Shown here: piece after piece, positions 25,161 to 34,323 of the stretch
Layout of the letters: each line of letters starts with the position of its first letter
Numbering within the stretch: the first letter of the stretch is position 1
Source of the DNA: Antricoccus suffuscus
GTDB taxonomy: Bacteria; Actinomycetota; Actinomycetes; Mycobacteriales; Antricoccaceae
Reading direction: 5' to 3'
Length of the DNA: 64,000 bases
Assembly (NCBI RefSeq): GCF_003003235.1
Contig: NZ_PVUE01000008.1
Coordinates: forward strand, 62,001 to 126,000
Translations under genes and position numbers: made by a program
Notes under the pieces: generated by a model
Database searches by the model: none
Seen by the model: the letters and a program-made list of their open reading frames with translations, nothing else
Told to the model about the DNA's origin: nothing

Positions 25161-25376
25161 ATGGCCAACATTTCGGCTCCGATCGTCGGCGCCACCCCAA
25201 TCGTCATCCCGATATCCCACGCGGTGCGCTGGATCATCGGCACCTTGATCGCGGCGTTCGCGGTTTACTACTTCGTCGGAGTCGACCAGGGTGCGACGTC
25301 AGTTTTCGGCGCCGACACTCACATCCACGAGTTCGTCCACGACGCGCGCCACTTCCTCGGCTTTCCTTGCCACTGA
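25161..25376 (+). CDS. cbtB: CbtB-domain cobalt transporter subunit
   Basis: 71 residues with one transmembrane helix (ISHAVRWIIGTLIAAFAVYYFVG split across the start of the helix) and a C-terminal His-rich segment TH-IHEFVHDARHFLGFPCH. CbtB proteins are small single-helix partners of CbtA; the histidines are the probable cobalt-binding part. The ATG follows GGAGG at a good distance, and the gene lies directly under a cobalamin riboswitch and 25 bp before cbtA. Confidence 0.93.
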   Translation: MANISAPIVGATPIVIPISHAVRWIIGTLIAAFAVYYFVGVDQGATSVFGADTHIHEFVHDARHFLGFPCH

Positions 25377-25401
25377 TTTTGCCGGTTAAGGACAACTTTA
25401 T

Positions 25402-26253
25402 ATGGATAAGTTCATTCTTCGTGGCGTGCTCAGTGGCGCGCTCGGCGGGCTAATTGCTTTTGTTTTCGCCCGTATCTTTGCCGAACCGCAGATCCAGGCA
25501 GCGATCGACTACGAAGAAGGTCGCGGCGCCGCCCAAGAAAAGCTCGACAAGGCGGCCGGCATAGCCGTCAGTGGCCATGAGCACGAGATCTTCAGCCGTA
25601 CAATTCAGGCTAGTCTCGGCATCGGCGTCGGCATGATTCTGCTGGGCGCCGCACTCGGCGCAATTTTCGCTGTCGTGTTCGCCGTATGCCTCGGCCGGGT
25701 CGGCAAGCTGAAGGCCCGCTCGCTGGCACTTCTCCTTGCTGGTGGCGGGTTGGTCGGCTTCTACCTGGTGCCGTTCGTCAAGTACCCCGCCAATCCGCCG
25801 GCGGTCGGCAACGCAGACACGATAGGCGCGCGGACCGGGCTCTATCTGGCCATGGTCGTGTGCTCACTGCTGTTCCTGGTGCTGGCGGTGTTCCTTGGGC
25901 GCAAACTCCAGGCGCGCCTTGGCGCCTGGAGCGCCAGCCTGGTCTCCGGTGCTGCCTTTATCGTCGCTGTCGGCATCGTGATGCTGATCCTGCCTTCACT
26001 TGGCGAGCTGCCTGCCAACGTGGCCGCGTTCGGACATCACGCAACGGAGACTCCGCTGCCGCTGACCGATCCGGATGGCGCGATCGTCTACCCGGGATTC
26101 CCAGCAGATGTACTGGCAGACTTCCGGCTCTATTCGGTCGGCGCGCAAGTGATCATCTGGGGCACGATCGGCCTGGTATTTGCGCCGCTCGCCGACCGGT
26201 TGCTGACTCGACTCGGTACAACCGCCGCGACCAAGGCGACGGCCAACGCCTGA
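25402..26253 (+). CDS. cbtA: CbtA-type cobalt transporter
   Basis: 283 residues with about six hydrophobic segments. It begins FILRGVLSGALGGLIAFVFA and has a His/Glu-containing loop (AVSGHEHEIFSRTIQASLG), then VPFVKYPANPPAVGNADTI, all characteristic of CbtA, the predicted integral membrane component of a B12-regulated cobalt uptake system. It sits in the riboswitch-controlled operon cbtB-cbtA, with an FhuF-like gene 25 bp downstream. Confidence 0.93.
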   Translation: MDKFILRGVLSGALGGLIAFVFARIFAEPQIQAAIDYEEGRGAAQEKLDKAAGIAVSGHEHEIFSRTIQASLGIGVGMILLGAALGAIFAVVFAVCLGRVGKLKARSLALLLAGGGLVGFYLVPFVKYPANPPAVGNADTIGARTGLYLAMVVCSLLFLVLAVFLGRKLQARLGAWSASLVSGAAFIVAVGIVMLILPSLGELPANVAAFGHHATETPLPLTDPDGAIVYPGFPADVLADFRLYSVGAQVIIWGTIGLVFAPLADRLLTRLGTTAATKATANA

Positions 26254-26278
26254 GCGGGAGACACTTGGTGTCGCTACA

Positions 26279-26989
26279 GTGACGGACGGCCTGCAAACTC
26301 TTGAAGCCTGCGGGCCGTTCTTCGCCGTCGAGAGGCATAAGCCGGGCGCCTCCCCGGTAGCGCCGTGGCGACCCATTCGCGACCTTGTCGACGGTGACGA
26401 CGCACTTGGTGACCGTATTGCCGCCGTACGAAGCGTGCTCGCCACCTCCGCGCGGATTTCGGCAGAATCTGTCGAGCTTCGCGTCGCCGGGTCGGTGATG
26501 CAGCTCGGCGTGGTCGCCCGCCTGCTCTCACCCGTTCTCGGCTTTGCCGCGGCAGTGGGGCGCCAGCTTGTTTTCGACGTGGACAGCTGGTGGTGGCAGC
26601 CCGAACCTGGTGGCGCTTTCCCGCTGTCCTTGCCGAGCACGGCGTTCGTCGCGGGCCCCACGGACGCAGGCGGTGGGGTTCGGGCGCTCGATGAAGTGAT
26701 CGCGGCGATCGTCGCCGAGACAAGAGCCGCCTGCGGTGTCTCCCAGGCTCTGTTATGGGGCAACGTCGCCTCCGCTATCAACGGGGCAGCGAGGATGGTT
26801 GCTTCCACGCGTCCAGATCTGTCCGATGCTGTTTACGCGCAGGCAGCGTCTGTCGCGCAACGCTTACGGCTCCACAGGTCGTCGACCGGGCCGTTCGGTC
26901 CTGAGTTCCGGCGACGCAGCTGCTGTCTGATCTACCGAACGGCTTCGTCTACGCCGCAGGCGATCTGCGGTGACTGTGTTTTTACCTAG
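26279..26989 (+). CDS. FhuF-like [2Fe-2S] reductase
   Basis: 236 residues. The C-terminus holds four cysteines: Cys215-Cys216 in RRRSCCLIYR and Cys230/Cys233 in ICGDCVF, the CC-x13-CxxC arrangement that coordinates a [2Fe-2S] cluster in FhuF ferric-siderophore reductases. The N-terminal part is the poorly conserved FhuF-like helical domain. It begins with a GTG 25 bp after cbtA and ends directly against the convergent cobN stop. Location in a B12-riboswitch operon suggests a role in metal or corrinoid reduction rather than siderophore use; this is inference. Confidence 0.85.
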   Translation: MTDGLQTLEACGPFFAVERHKPGASPVAPWRPIRDLVDGDDALGDRIAAVRSVLATSARISAESVELRVAGSVMQLGVVARLLSPVLGFAAAVGRQLVFDVDSWWWQPEPGGAFPLSLPSTAFVAGPTDAGGGVRALDEVIAAIVAETRAACGVSQALLWGNVASAINGAARMVASTRPDLSDAVYAQAASVAQRLRLHRSSTGPFGPEFRRRSCCLIYRTASSTPQAICGDCVFT

Positions 26990-29900
26990 CTACTCGTCAT
27001 CCTCCAGGTCGCCTTCGACGTCGAGGTATAGCTGAGCGAGTTGAGACATGAGCTCTGGATCTGGTTGCTCCCAGAGCCCCCGGTCACTCGCCTCGGTGAG
27101 GCGCTCAATGATGCCGCGTAACGCCCACGGATTCGCGTGCCGCAGAAAGTCTTGATTGACCTTGTCCAGCGCGTATGTCTGCGCCAGTTGCTCGTACATC
27201 CAGTCCGTGACGACGCCAGCCGTCGCGTCGTACCCGAAGAGATAGTCGACGGTCGCGGCCAGCTCGAAGGCGCCCTTGTAGCCGTGCCGGCGCATCGCGG
27301 AGATCCAGCGCGGGTTGACGACCCTCGCCCGGAAGACGCGTGCCGTCTCCTCGGTCAGAGACCGCGTGCGGACAGCATCGGACACCGTCGAGTCGCCGAC
27401 GTACGCCGCCGGCGCGGTGCCGGTCAGCGCACGCACGGTCGCGACCATGCCGCCGTGGTACTGGAAGTAGTCATCGCTGTCAGCGATGTCATGCTCGCGG
27501 GTGTCGGTGTTCTTAGCCGCGACCGCGATCCGCCGGTAGTTGGCTTCCATATCGTCACGTGCGGGGACGCCGTCCATGTCGCGGCCATACGCGAATCCGC
27601 CCCAGACCGAGTAGACCTCGGCGAGATCCTTGTCGTCACGCCAGTTGCCGGACTCGATCAGCGGCAGGATGCCCGCGCCGTACGACCCGGGCTTGGACCC
27701 GAAGATGCGCGTGGTCGCCCGACGCTGGTCGCCGTGCTGGCTCAAGTCGGCCGCCGTATGAGCCTTGACGAAGTTCAGCTCATCAGGCTCGTCGAGGTCA
27801 GCGACCAGCCGGACCGCATCGTCGAGCATCGTGATCACATGCGGGAACGCGTCACGGAAGAAGCCCGAGATCCGCACCGTGACATCGATCCGGGGCCGAT
27901 CGAGCTCCTCGAGCGGTACGACGCGCAGACCGGTGACCCGACGTGATGCCTCGTCCCACTCAGGAATGACGCCCATGAGAGCGAGCACCTCGGCGATGTC
28001 GTCGCCCGACGTACGCATCGCTGACGTGCCCCAGACGGAGAGCCCGACGTTTCGGGGATAGTCGCCGTTGTCGGTCTTGTAGCGCTCAACAAGCGATTCG
28101 GCCATGGCGGCCCCGGTGTCGTAGGCAAGGCGAGACGGGATCGCCTTGGGATCGACGGAGTAGAAGTTGCGCCCGGTGGGCAGCACGTTGACCAGGCCGC
28201 GCAGCGGCGACCCCGAGGGGCCGGCCGGAATGTATCCGCCGTCAAGGGCGTGGAGTATCGCCGGGATCTCGCCGCGGGTTGCATCGAGCCGCGGGATGAC
28301 CTCGGTGGCAGCGAAGTGCAACGACGTACTCACGTCGGGATTGGCCTCCCCGAGTACGTCGAGGACGATCTCGTCGACCCGCTCGTGCGCCCAGCCCGCG
28401 GCATCAAGGGCGGTCACGAGCGCCTTGGCCTTCTCCTCGGCGGCGTCGACATCGGCGAGCTCACTGTCGTTTTCCTTCAGCCCCAGGGCAACTCGCAGTC
28501 CGGGGACGGCTTGGACTGTCCCACCCCACACCTGGTTGGCGCGAAGAATCGCCAGCACGAGGTTGATCCGGCCCTCAGCGGCCGGCGCTTCGCCGAGGAT
28601 GTGCAGCCCGTCGCGGATCTGTACGTCCTTGATCTCGCAGAGCCAACCGTCGACGTGCATGACGAACTGGTCGAACTCCTCGTCGTCCGGGCGCTCGGAA
28701 AGCCCGAGATCGTGGTCCATCTTCGCGGACTGGATGAGCGTCCAGATCTCCGCTCGCATTGCCGGCGCCTTGGCGGGGTCCATCGCCGAGACGTTGCCGT
28801 ACTCGTCGAGAAGCTGCTCCAGGCGGGCGATGTCGCCGTACGACTCGGCGCGCGCCATGGGCGGGATGAGGTGGTCGACGATCGTCGCGTGGGCGCGTCG
28901 CTTTGCCTGAGTGCCTTCGCCGGGATCATTGATGAGGAACGGATAGATCAGCGGCATATTGCCGATTGCAGCGTCGGCAGCACATTCCGCCGACATGCCG
29001 ACGTTCTTGCCGGGTAGCCATTCCATGTTGCCGTGTTTGCCCATGTGTACGACGGCGTGGGCGCCGAACGACTTCTCCAGCCAGCGGTATACAGCCAGGT
29101 AATGGTGCGACGGAGGCAGATCCGGATCATGGTAGATCGCGATCGGGTTCTCGCCGAACCCGCGTGGCGGCTGGACGATCACCAGGACGTTGCCCGCTTG
29201 CAGGGTGGCAACGACGATCTCGCCGTCGGGATCGCGCGAGGTATCGACGAACAACTCCCCGGGGGCTTCGCCCCATTTCTCGACCACGCTGTCGACCAGC
29301 TGCTTCGGCAGCTCAGCGAGCCAAGCACGATAGTCGGCGGCCCTGATCCGCACTGGCTGCCCGGACAGCTGCTCGTTGGTGAGCCATTCTTCGTCTTGCC
29401 CGCCGGCTTCGATGAGCGCGTGGATGAGCGCATTTCCGGCAGTCGTATCGGGCGACTCGTCCTCAATAGGCTCAAGGGGAGCGAGCCCGGGGAGCGCGTC
29501 TTTGGTGCCGACCGGGCCGACGTCGTAGCCCGCCTCATGCATCGCGCGCAGGAGCCGGACGACGGAGACTGGCGTGTCGAGCCCGACCGCGTTACCGATA
29601 CGGGAGTGTTTGGTCGGATAGGCAGACAGCACGACCGCGATCTTGCGATCGGCGGGCGGGATGTGCCGCAACCTTGCATGCGCGACCGCGATCCCGGCGA
29701 CTCGAGCGCACCGCTCAGCATCCGGAACGTAGTGCGGCAGTCCGTCCGCGTCGGTCTCCTTGAACGAGAAGGGCACGGTGATCAGGCGGCCGTCAAACTC
29801 GGGTACGGCGATTTGGGTTGCGACGTCGAGCGGTGACAGTCCCTCGTCGGAGGTAGCCCAGGTCTCGCGGTCCCAGGTGAGGCACAGCCCTTGCAGCATA

Positions 29901-30649
29901 GGGATATCGAGCGCCGCCAAGGCCCGCACATCCCAGGCCTCGTCATCCTGACCGGCGCCCGCCGTACCGGGCTTTGTACCGCCCGCGGCGAGGACCGTAG
30001 TGACGAGCGCATCGAGAGTTCCCAGATGAGTCAGGAGATCGTGCGGTGCATCACGCAGGGATGCGCAGAAGATCGGGATACCAACCCCGCCAGCGTCATC
30101 GATAGCGTCGGCAAGCCCATGGACGTAGTCGGTGTTGGCGGCGGTGTACTGCGCTCGGTAGAAGAGAATTCCAACGCGTGGCCGGACCGCCCCGTCCGTG
30201 GCCGGGCCGGCCGGTGCCGGGCGATCGAGCTCGCCCCAGTTGGGCATCCGCAGGGCCGGCTCGAATCCTTCACCCGTGAGCAGGATCGTGTCGCAGAGAA
30301 ACGCGTGCAGCTGCCGGAGGTTGTCGGCACCGCCCTCCGCGAGGTAGACGTGTGCGTCGGCTGCGACTCCCATCGGCACGGACGAGATCTCCATCAAGGA
30401 CGCGTTGGGTGTCTGTTCGCCACCGAGTACGACGAGCGGCTTGCCGGTCTGGCGCATCCTGTCGAACTCCTCGCGCAATGACTCGGGCGAGCCGAGGATG
30501 CGCGCAACGATCAGGTCGGCACCGTCACAGAGCGAGCCCATCTCGTCCAGCGTGATCTTGGTTGGATTGGCATAGACGTAGTCGGCCTGGCTGGCCCGGG
30601 CCGAGAGTAGGTCGGTGTCTGAGGTCGATACCAGCGCGATGCGGGGCAT
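26990..30649 (-). CDS. cobN: cobaltochelatase large subunit CobN
   Basis: 1219 residues, the full size of CobN. Recognisable stretches include VHMGKHGNMEWLPGKNVGMS, the strong CobN/ChlH/BchH-family segment, NLVLAILRANQVWGGTVQ and GRNFYSVDPKAIPSRLAYDTG. CobN binds hydrogenobyrinic acid a,c-diamide and inserts Co2+ together with AAA+ and VWA partner subunits; the ChlI-ChlD-type protein at 45625 is the probable partner here. The ATG at 30649 has AAGGAG upstream. A cobalamin riboswitch lies in its leader. It is divergent from cobG and convergent with the FhuF-like gene. Confidence 0.96.
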   Translation of the reverse strand: MPRIALVSTSDTDLLSARASQADYVYANPTKITLDEMGSLCDGADLIVARILGSPESLREEFDRMRQTGKPLVVLGGEQTPNASLMEISSVPMGVAADAHVYLAEGGADNLRQLHAFLCDTILLTGEGFEPALRMPNWGELDRPAPAGPATDGAVRPRVGILFYRAQYTAANTDYVHGLADAIDDAGGVGIPIFCASLRDAPHDLLTHLGTLDALVTTVLAAGGTKPGTAGAGQDDEAWDVRALAALDIPMLQGLCLTWDRETWATSDEGLSPLDVATQIAVPEFDGRLITVPFSFKETDADGLPHYVPDAERCARVAGIAVAHARLRHIPPADRKIAVVLSAYPTKHSRIGNAVGLDTPVSVVRLLRAMHEAGYDVGPVGTKDALPGLAPLEPIEDESPDTTAGNALIHALIEAGGQDEEWLTNEQLSGQPVRIRAADYRAWLAELPKQLVDSVVEKWGEAPGELFVDTSRDPDGEIVVATLQAGNVLVIVQPPRGFGENPIAIYHDPDLPPSHHYLAVYRWLEKSFGAHAVVHMGKHGNMEWLPGKNVGMSAECAADAAIGNMPLIYPFLINDPGEGTQAKRRAHATIVDHLIPPMARAESYGDIARLEQLLDEYGNVSAMDPAKAPAMRAEIWTLIQSAKMDHDLGLSERPDDEEFDQFVMHVDGWLCEIKDVQIRDGLHILGEAPAAEGRINLVLAILRANQVWGGTVQAVPGLRVALGLKENDSELADVDAAEEKAKALVTALDAAGWAHERVDEIVLDVLGEANPDVSTSLHFAATEVIPRLDATRGEIPAILHALDGGYIPAGPSGSPLRGLVNVLPTGRNFYSVDPKAIPSRLAYDTGAAMAESLVERYKTDNGDYPRNVGLSVWGTSAMRTSGDDIAEVLALMGVIPEWDEASRRVTGLRVVPLEELDRPRIDVTVRISGFFRDAFPHVITMLDDAVRLVADLDEPDELNFVKAHTAADLSQHGDQRRATTRIFGSKPGSYGAGILPLIESGNWRDDKDLAEVYSVWGGFAYGRDMDGVPARDDMEANYRRIAVAAKNTDTREHDIADSDDYFQYHGGMVATVRALTGTAPAAYVGDSTVSDAVRTRSLTEETARVFRARVVNPRWISAMRRHGYKGAFELAATVDYLFGYDATAGVVTDWMYEQLAQTYALDKVNQDFLRHANPWALRGIIERLTEASDRGLWEQPDPELMSQLAQLYLDVEGDLEDDE

Positions 30650-30694
30650 GAGACGAGCTCCTTATCGAGGTCCGCGCCTCGAGTCGTAGATGCC

Positions 30695-30800
30695 ATCGCG
30701 GTTAGTTCCTGACTTGCGCGGCAGCTGGTGCGTGCCGCGTTCACAGTGGCGGGACCGTCCCGGAGTTGCACCGGGTTCCTATTCCATCGATGGGTTGCCG
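30695..30800 (-). ncRNA. cobalamin riboswitch upstream of cobN
   Basis: Read on the minus strand: GGAACCCGGTGCAACTCC, then GGGACGGTCCCGCCACTGTGA with the B12 box (complement of 30744-30750), then AAGTCAGGAAC. Order and spacing match the cobalamin riboswitch core. The cobN start is about 45 bp downstream. The element lies between the divergent cobN and cobG starts. Exact ends are estimates. Confidence 0.92.
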
Positions 30801-30839
30801 GCTCAGCCTATCGGGCGACAATCCCACTACGATGGGCCG

Positions 30840-31985
30840 GTGACATTAGCTGACCACGCCGAGCCAGACCGCTGCCCCGGGCTGTTGCGTCCGTTCGTCG
30901 CGGCGGACGGCGCGCTCATCAGGCTGCGGGTGCCGGGCGGGCAGACAACGATCGCGGGATTGGTTGCGCTGTCACGACTTTCGACGGCGTACGGCGATGG
31001 CCACATTGCGATCACGTCGCGGGCGAACCTGCAGGTCCGCGGCTTGACCCTGACGGATGGAGAGGTCGACGAGCGACTTGCCCAGGGCGTTATCGACGCG
31101 GGCTACCTGCCGTACCCCACGCACGAGCGTGTCCGCAACATCGTCGCCTCGCCACTGACCGGTCTCCTTGGCGGGTTCGCCGATATCCGTCCTCTTGTGG
31201 CGCAGGTTGATCGGTTGCTCGCCTCCGAGCCGATCCTCGCCGACCTTCCTGGTCGTTTTCTTTTCGCTTTGGACGACGGACGTGGCGACATGGAGGCATT
31301 TACCTCGGATTTGTCCTACCGGTTGGTCGATGGGACTCGAGGAATTCTGCGTGCCGGCCGCCAAGGGCTGGGCGAGCACCTGGCATTGACCGAGGCCGCG
31401 CCGGTCATTGTCGAGCGAGCGAAGCGATTCATGCAGGCGCGTCATTCGCAGTGGCGCGTCTTTGACCTGCCAGATGGGGGAGCCCAGATCGTCCAATCGC
31501 GGGTTGTGGCGTCTGCTGTTCGGCCTACGCCACGCGCGCTGGGCACACTCAAGCAGGACGATAGCCGGATCGCGCTCTATGTTCACGCGCCACTCGGCCT
31601 GCTCACCGCTGACCACCTTGGCGCCCTCGGGCAGGTTGCGGGTGACGGATCGCTCGTCATCACGCCCGCGCGGGACATCGTCGTACCGGGGATCGACCGT
31701 GATGCGGCGGGCGATTCCCTGGCCCGGCTCAGTGCGGCGGGTCTTGTCGCCGACGCACAGTCGCCGTGGAGCCGGGTCTTTGCCTGCGCCGGAGCACCCG
31801 GCTGCGTAAGGGCCGCGTTCGACACGCGTAGAGTCGCCGAGCGGATCGTCGAGGCAGGTGGTCTAGCCCCAGACGAGATTGTGCACATCAGCGCCTGCGA
31901 TCGCCGTTGCGGCCAGCCCGCCGTACCGCATCGTGTAGTTAGCTCACCCGATGGCTTCGACGCCGTCCCAACGAATGGATCTTGA
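30840..31985 (+). CDS. cobG: precorrin-3B synthase CobG
   Basis: 381 residues of the nitrite/sulfite reductase-like family. Two ferredoxin-like parts carry ITSRANLQVRGL and, at the C-terminus, FACAGAPGCVRAAFDTRRVA and HISACDRRCGQP, giving cysteines for a [4Fe-4S] cluster. CobG hydroxylates precorrin-3A at C20 with O2 and forms the lactone needed for ring contraction, so it marks the oxygen-dependent pathway. The GTG start at 30840 begins the conserved region. It is divergent from cobN and heads the cobG-cobH-cobIJ operon. Confidence 0.92.
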   Translation: MTLADHAEPDRCPGLLRPFVAADGALIRLRVPGGQTTIAGLVALSRLSTAYGDGHIAITSRANLQVRGLTLTDGEVDERLAQGVIDAGYLPYPTHERVRNIVASPLTGLLGGFADIRPLVAQVDRLLASEPILADLPGRFLFALDDGRGDMEAFTSDLSYRLVDGTRGILRAGRQGLGEHLALTEAAPVIVERAKRFMQARHSQWRVFDLPDGGAQIVQSRVVASAVRPTPRALGTLKQDDSRIALYVHAPLGLLTADHLGALGQVAGDGSLVITPARDIVVPGIDRDAAGDSLARLSAAGLVADAQSPWSRVFACAGAPGCVRAAFDTRRVAERIVEAGGLAPDEIVHISACDRRCGQPAVPHRVVSSPDGFDAVPTNGS

Positions 31986-31986
31986 C

Positions 31987-32637
31987 GTGACCACGCCGCC
32001 GCCGAGCGTCTACGACTACGAGCGCGACGGATCGCAGATATATGAGCGATCTTTCGCGATGATCAGAGCCGAAGCGGACCTGACGCAGATTCCGCACGAC
32101 GCGCGGGCCGTCGTCGTGCGGATGATTCACGCGTGCGGCCAGGTCGACCTACCGGCAGACGTCGTCGTACACGATCAGCTGGTCGCGGCGGCCCGTGCGG
32201 CTCTCGAGTCCGGAGCGCCGATCTTTACCGACGCAATGATGATTGCGTCCGGGATCACGCGCAAACGGCTGCCCGCAGACAACAACGTGGTGTGCCTGTT
32301 GCGCGACCCGCGAGTTGCAGAGCTCGCGAGCACATGGGGCACAACGCGTTCGGCCGCGGCGGTCTCGTTGTGGGGAGACCGGCTCGAAGGCGCCGTGGTG
32401 GCGATCGGTAATGCGCCGACGGCGTTGTTCCACCTGCTTGAGTTGATCGCCGCAGGAGGACCTCGCCCGGCCGCGATTGTCGGCGTACCAGTCGGTTTCG
32501 TCGGGTCGGCCGAGTCCAAGCTGGCGCTGACGGCCTTTACGCCTGCGATTCCGCACCTCGTCGTACACGGTCGTCGTGGCGGTTCGGCGCTCGCCGTGTC
32601 GGCGATCAATGCGCTGGCGCAGGAACGCGAGATCTGA
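31987..32637 (+). CDS. cobH: precorrin-8X methylmutase CobH
   Basis: 216 residues. It starts with YDYERDGSQIYERSFAMIRA and contains RMIHACGQ with His48, equivalent to the catalytic histidine of CobH, then ITRKRLPADNNVVCLL and AIGNAPTALFHLLE, both highly conserved. The enzyme moves the methyl group from C11 to C12 to give hydrogenobyrinate. The GTG at 31987, one base after the cobG stop, gives the usual family length; ATG at 31975 or 31951 would overlap cobG. The stop overlaps cobIJ by one base. Confidence 0.93.
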   Translation: MTTPPPSVYDYERDGSQIYERSFAMIRAEADLTQIPHDARAVVVRMIHACGQVDLPADVVVHDQLVAAARAALESGAPIFTDAMMIASGITRKRLPADNNVVCLLRDPRVAELASTWGTTRSAAAVSLWGDRLEGAVVAIGNAPTALFHLLELIAAGGPRPAAIVGVPVGFVGSAESKLALTAFTPAIPHLVVHGRRGGSALAVSAINALAQEREI

Positions 32638-34154
32638 TGACAAGCCCAGGACGGCTCTACGGGATTGGCGTCGGGCCAGGCGATCCGGAGCTCGTCACCC
32701 TCAAAGCGGCCCGCCTCATTGGCGCGGCGGACGTGATCGCCTACCACTCGGGCCCAATGCGCAAGTCGATCGCGCGAGATATCGTCTCGTCACTGGTCCC
32801 CGACGGTGCATTGGAAGAACTGCTGGCATATCCGGTGACAACCGGCTCAAGCCCTCATCCTGGCGGTTACTACGGCGCTATCAATGACTTTTACGACGAG
32901 TCCGCCGATCGGCTCGCGGTGCATCTTGAAGCCGGGCGGACGGTCGTCGTACTCGCCGAAGGGGACCCGCTCTTCTACGGATCCTTTATGTATCTGCACG
33001 ACCGGCTGTCACCACGCTTTGAGTGCGAGGTGATTCCGGGCGTAACCTCTGTGTCGGCATCGACCGCGGCCGCCGCCGTACCGCTCGTTCGACACGAGGA
33101 CGTGCTGACCGTGTTGCCTGGCACGCTGCCGAAACCCGAGCTCGCCCGGCGGCTGGCGGACACCGAGGGTGCGGTGATCATGAAGCTGGGCCGGACGTTT
33201 CCCGCTGTCGTGGAGGCGTTGCGCGAGTCGGGTCGACTCGGCGATGCGGTGTATGTCGAGCGGGCGAGCAAGTCGCAGCAGCGAGTGCTGCCGGTGACCG
33301 AGGTTGATTCAGCGTCGGTCCCGTACTTCTCGATGATCGTCGTACCTGGTATCGACAAACGCGCCGACTCCGCCGGACGCGCTGCGGCGCCGGAAGTCTC
33401 GGTGCCCGCGGCGAGCGCCGGACCGGCGGAGGTCGTCATCGTCGGGCTCGGTCCTGGTCCGGACAGATGGCTGACACCGGAGGCCTCGGACCTGCTCGCC
33501 GAGGTGTCGCACGTCGTGGGTTATGCGCCGTACGTCAACCGGGTGCCGCAGCGTCCTGGCCTCACCAGGCATGCCTCTGGCAACACCGTCGAGCTTGACC
33601 GGGCCCGTCACGCGCTTGACCTCGCGGCCGCGGGGGAGAAGGTGGCTGTCGTATCGGGTGGGGATGCAGGGGTCTTTGGGATGGCGGCCGCTATTTTCGA
33701 GGCGGCTGCTGACGAGAGGTACGCCGGCGTACCGATTCGGGTTGTTCCCGGATTGACTGCAGCGCAGGCCGTCGCGGCGCGTGCGGGTGCGCCGCTCGGT
33801 GCGGACTTCGCAGTCATGTCCCTGTCTGATCGACTCAAGCCGTGGCCTGTGATCGAGCGTCGGCTCTTGGCGATCGCCGAGTCTGACCTCGTTCTCGCGA
33901 TCTACAATCCACGGTCGAAGTCGCGGACCGAACAGGTTGCGATGGCGAAGGCCGCGCTGCTGTCACGAAGGTCCGCCGACGTACCGGTGGTCATCGGCCG
34001 GGATGTCGGCCGATCCGAGGAGTCGCTGACGGTCACCACCTTGGGCGAACTCGACCCGGAGCAGATCGATATGAAGTGCCTGCTCATCGTCGGCGCGAGT
34101 TCAACTCAAGTCACCCCCGCCGGCCAAGTCTGGACTCCCCGCTCAGTGACCTAG
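32637..34154 (+). CDS. cobIJ: CobI-CobJ fusion: precorrin-2 C20- and precorrin-3B C17-methyltransferase
   Basis: 505 residues with two tetrapyrrole methylase domains. The first (about 1-240) begins LYGIGVGPGDPELVTLKAAR and contains VVVLAEGDPLFYGSFMYLHD, typical of CobI. After an Ala/Pro-rich linker near residue 250, the second begins VVIVGLGPGPDRWLTPEAS and has VVSGGDAGVFGMAA and YNPRSKSRTEQ, typical of CobJ. They methylate C20 of precorrin-2 and C17 of precorrin-3B with ring contraction. The fusion is common in actinobacteria. It overlaps cobH and is followed immediately by repeat array C. Confidence 0.95.
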   Translation: MTSPGRLYGIGVGPGDPELVTLKAARLIGAADVIAYHSGPMRKSIARDIVSSLVPDGALEELLAYPVTTGSSPHPGGYYGAINDFYDESADRLAVHLEAGRTVVVLAEGDPLFYGSFMYLHDRLSPRFECEVIPGVTSVSASTAAAAVPLVRHEDVLTVLPGTLPKPELARRLADTEGAVIMKLGRTFPAVVEALRESGRLGDAVYVERASKSQQRVLPVTEVDSASVPYFSMIVVPGIDKRADSAGRAAAPEVSVPAASAGPAEVVIVGLGPGPDRWLTPEASDLLAEVSHVVGYAPYVNRVPQRPGLTRHASGNTVELDRARHALDLAAAGEKVAVVSGGDAGVFGMAAAIFEAAADERYAGVPIRVVPGLTAAQAVAARAGAPLGADFAVMSLSDRLKPWPVIERRLLAIAESDLVLAIYNPRSKSRTEQVAMAKAALLSRRSADVPVVIGRDVGRSEESLTVTTLGELDPEQIDMKCLLIVGASSTQVTPAGQVWTPRSVT

Positions 34155-34157
34155 CCC

Positions 34158-34245
34158 CGATCCGTCACAAAATCCGCCGCGATCCGTCACAAAATTTGCC
34201 ACGGTCCGTCACAAAATCCGCCGCGATCCGTCACAAAATTCGGCA
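34158..34245 (+). repeat. tandem repeat array C, 22 bp period
   Basis: Four units starting at 34158, 34180, 34202 and 34224, each CGRTCCGTCACAAAAT plus six variable bases. The sequence after 34245 (CTATCCACAACGGG) looks like a further decayed unit. It begins four bases after the cobIJ stop codon. Reverse-complemented, the core is ATTTTGTGACGGA, as in arrays A and D. It faces array D across the gene at 34324. Confidence 0.92.
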
Positions 34246-34323
34246 CTATCCACAACGGGTGTGTCATCCACATTTGCCATTGAGTGATGTGCGGACAGGC
34301 GGCGTCGGCGCTGCAATTGAAAC

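Noticed and set aside
31630-31660. GTGACGGATCG match inside cobG
   Set aside because: A single copy within coding sequence, explained by the codons for the protein and not repeated.
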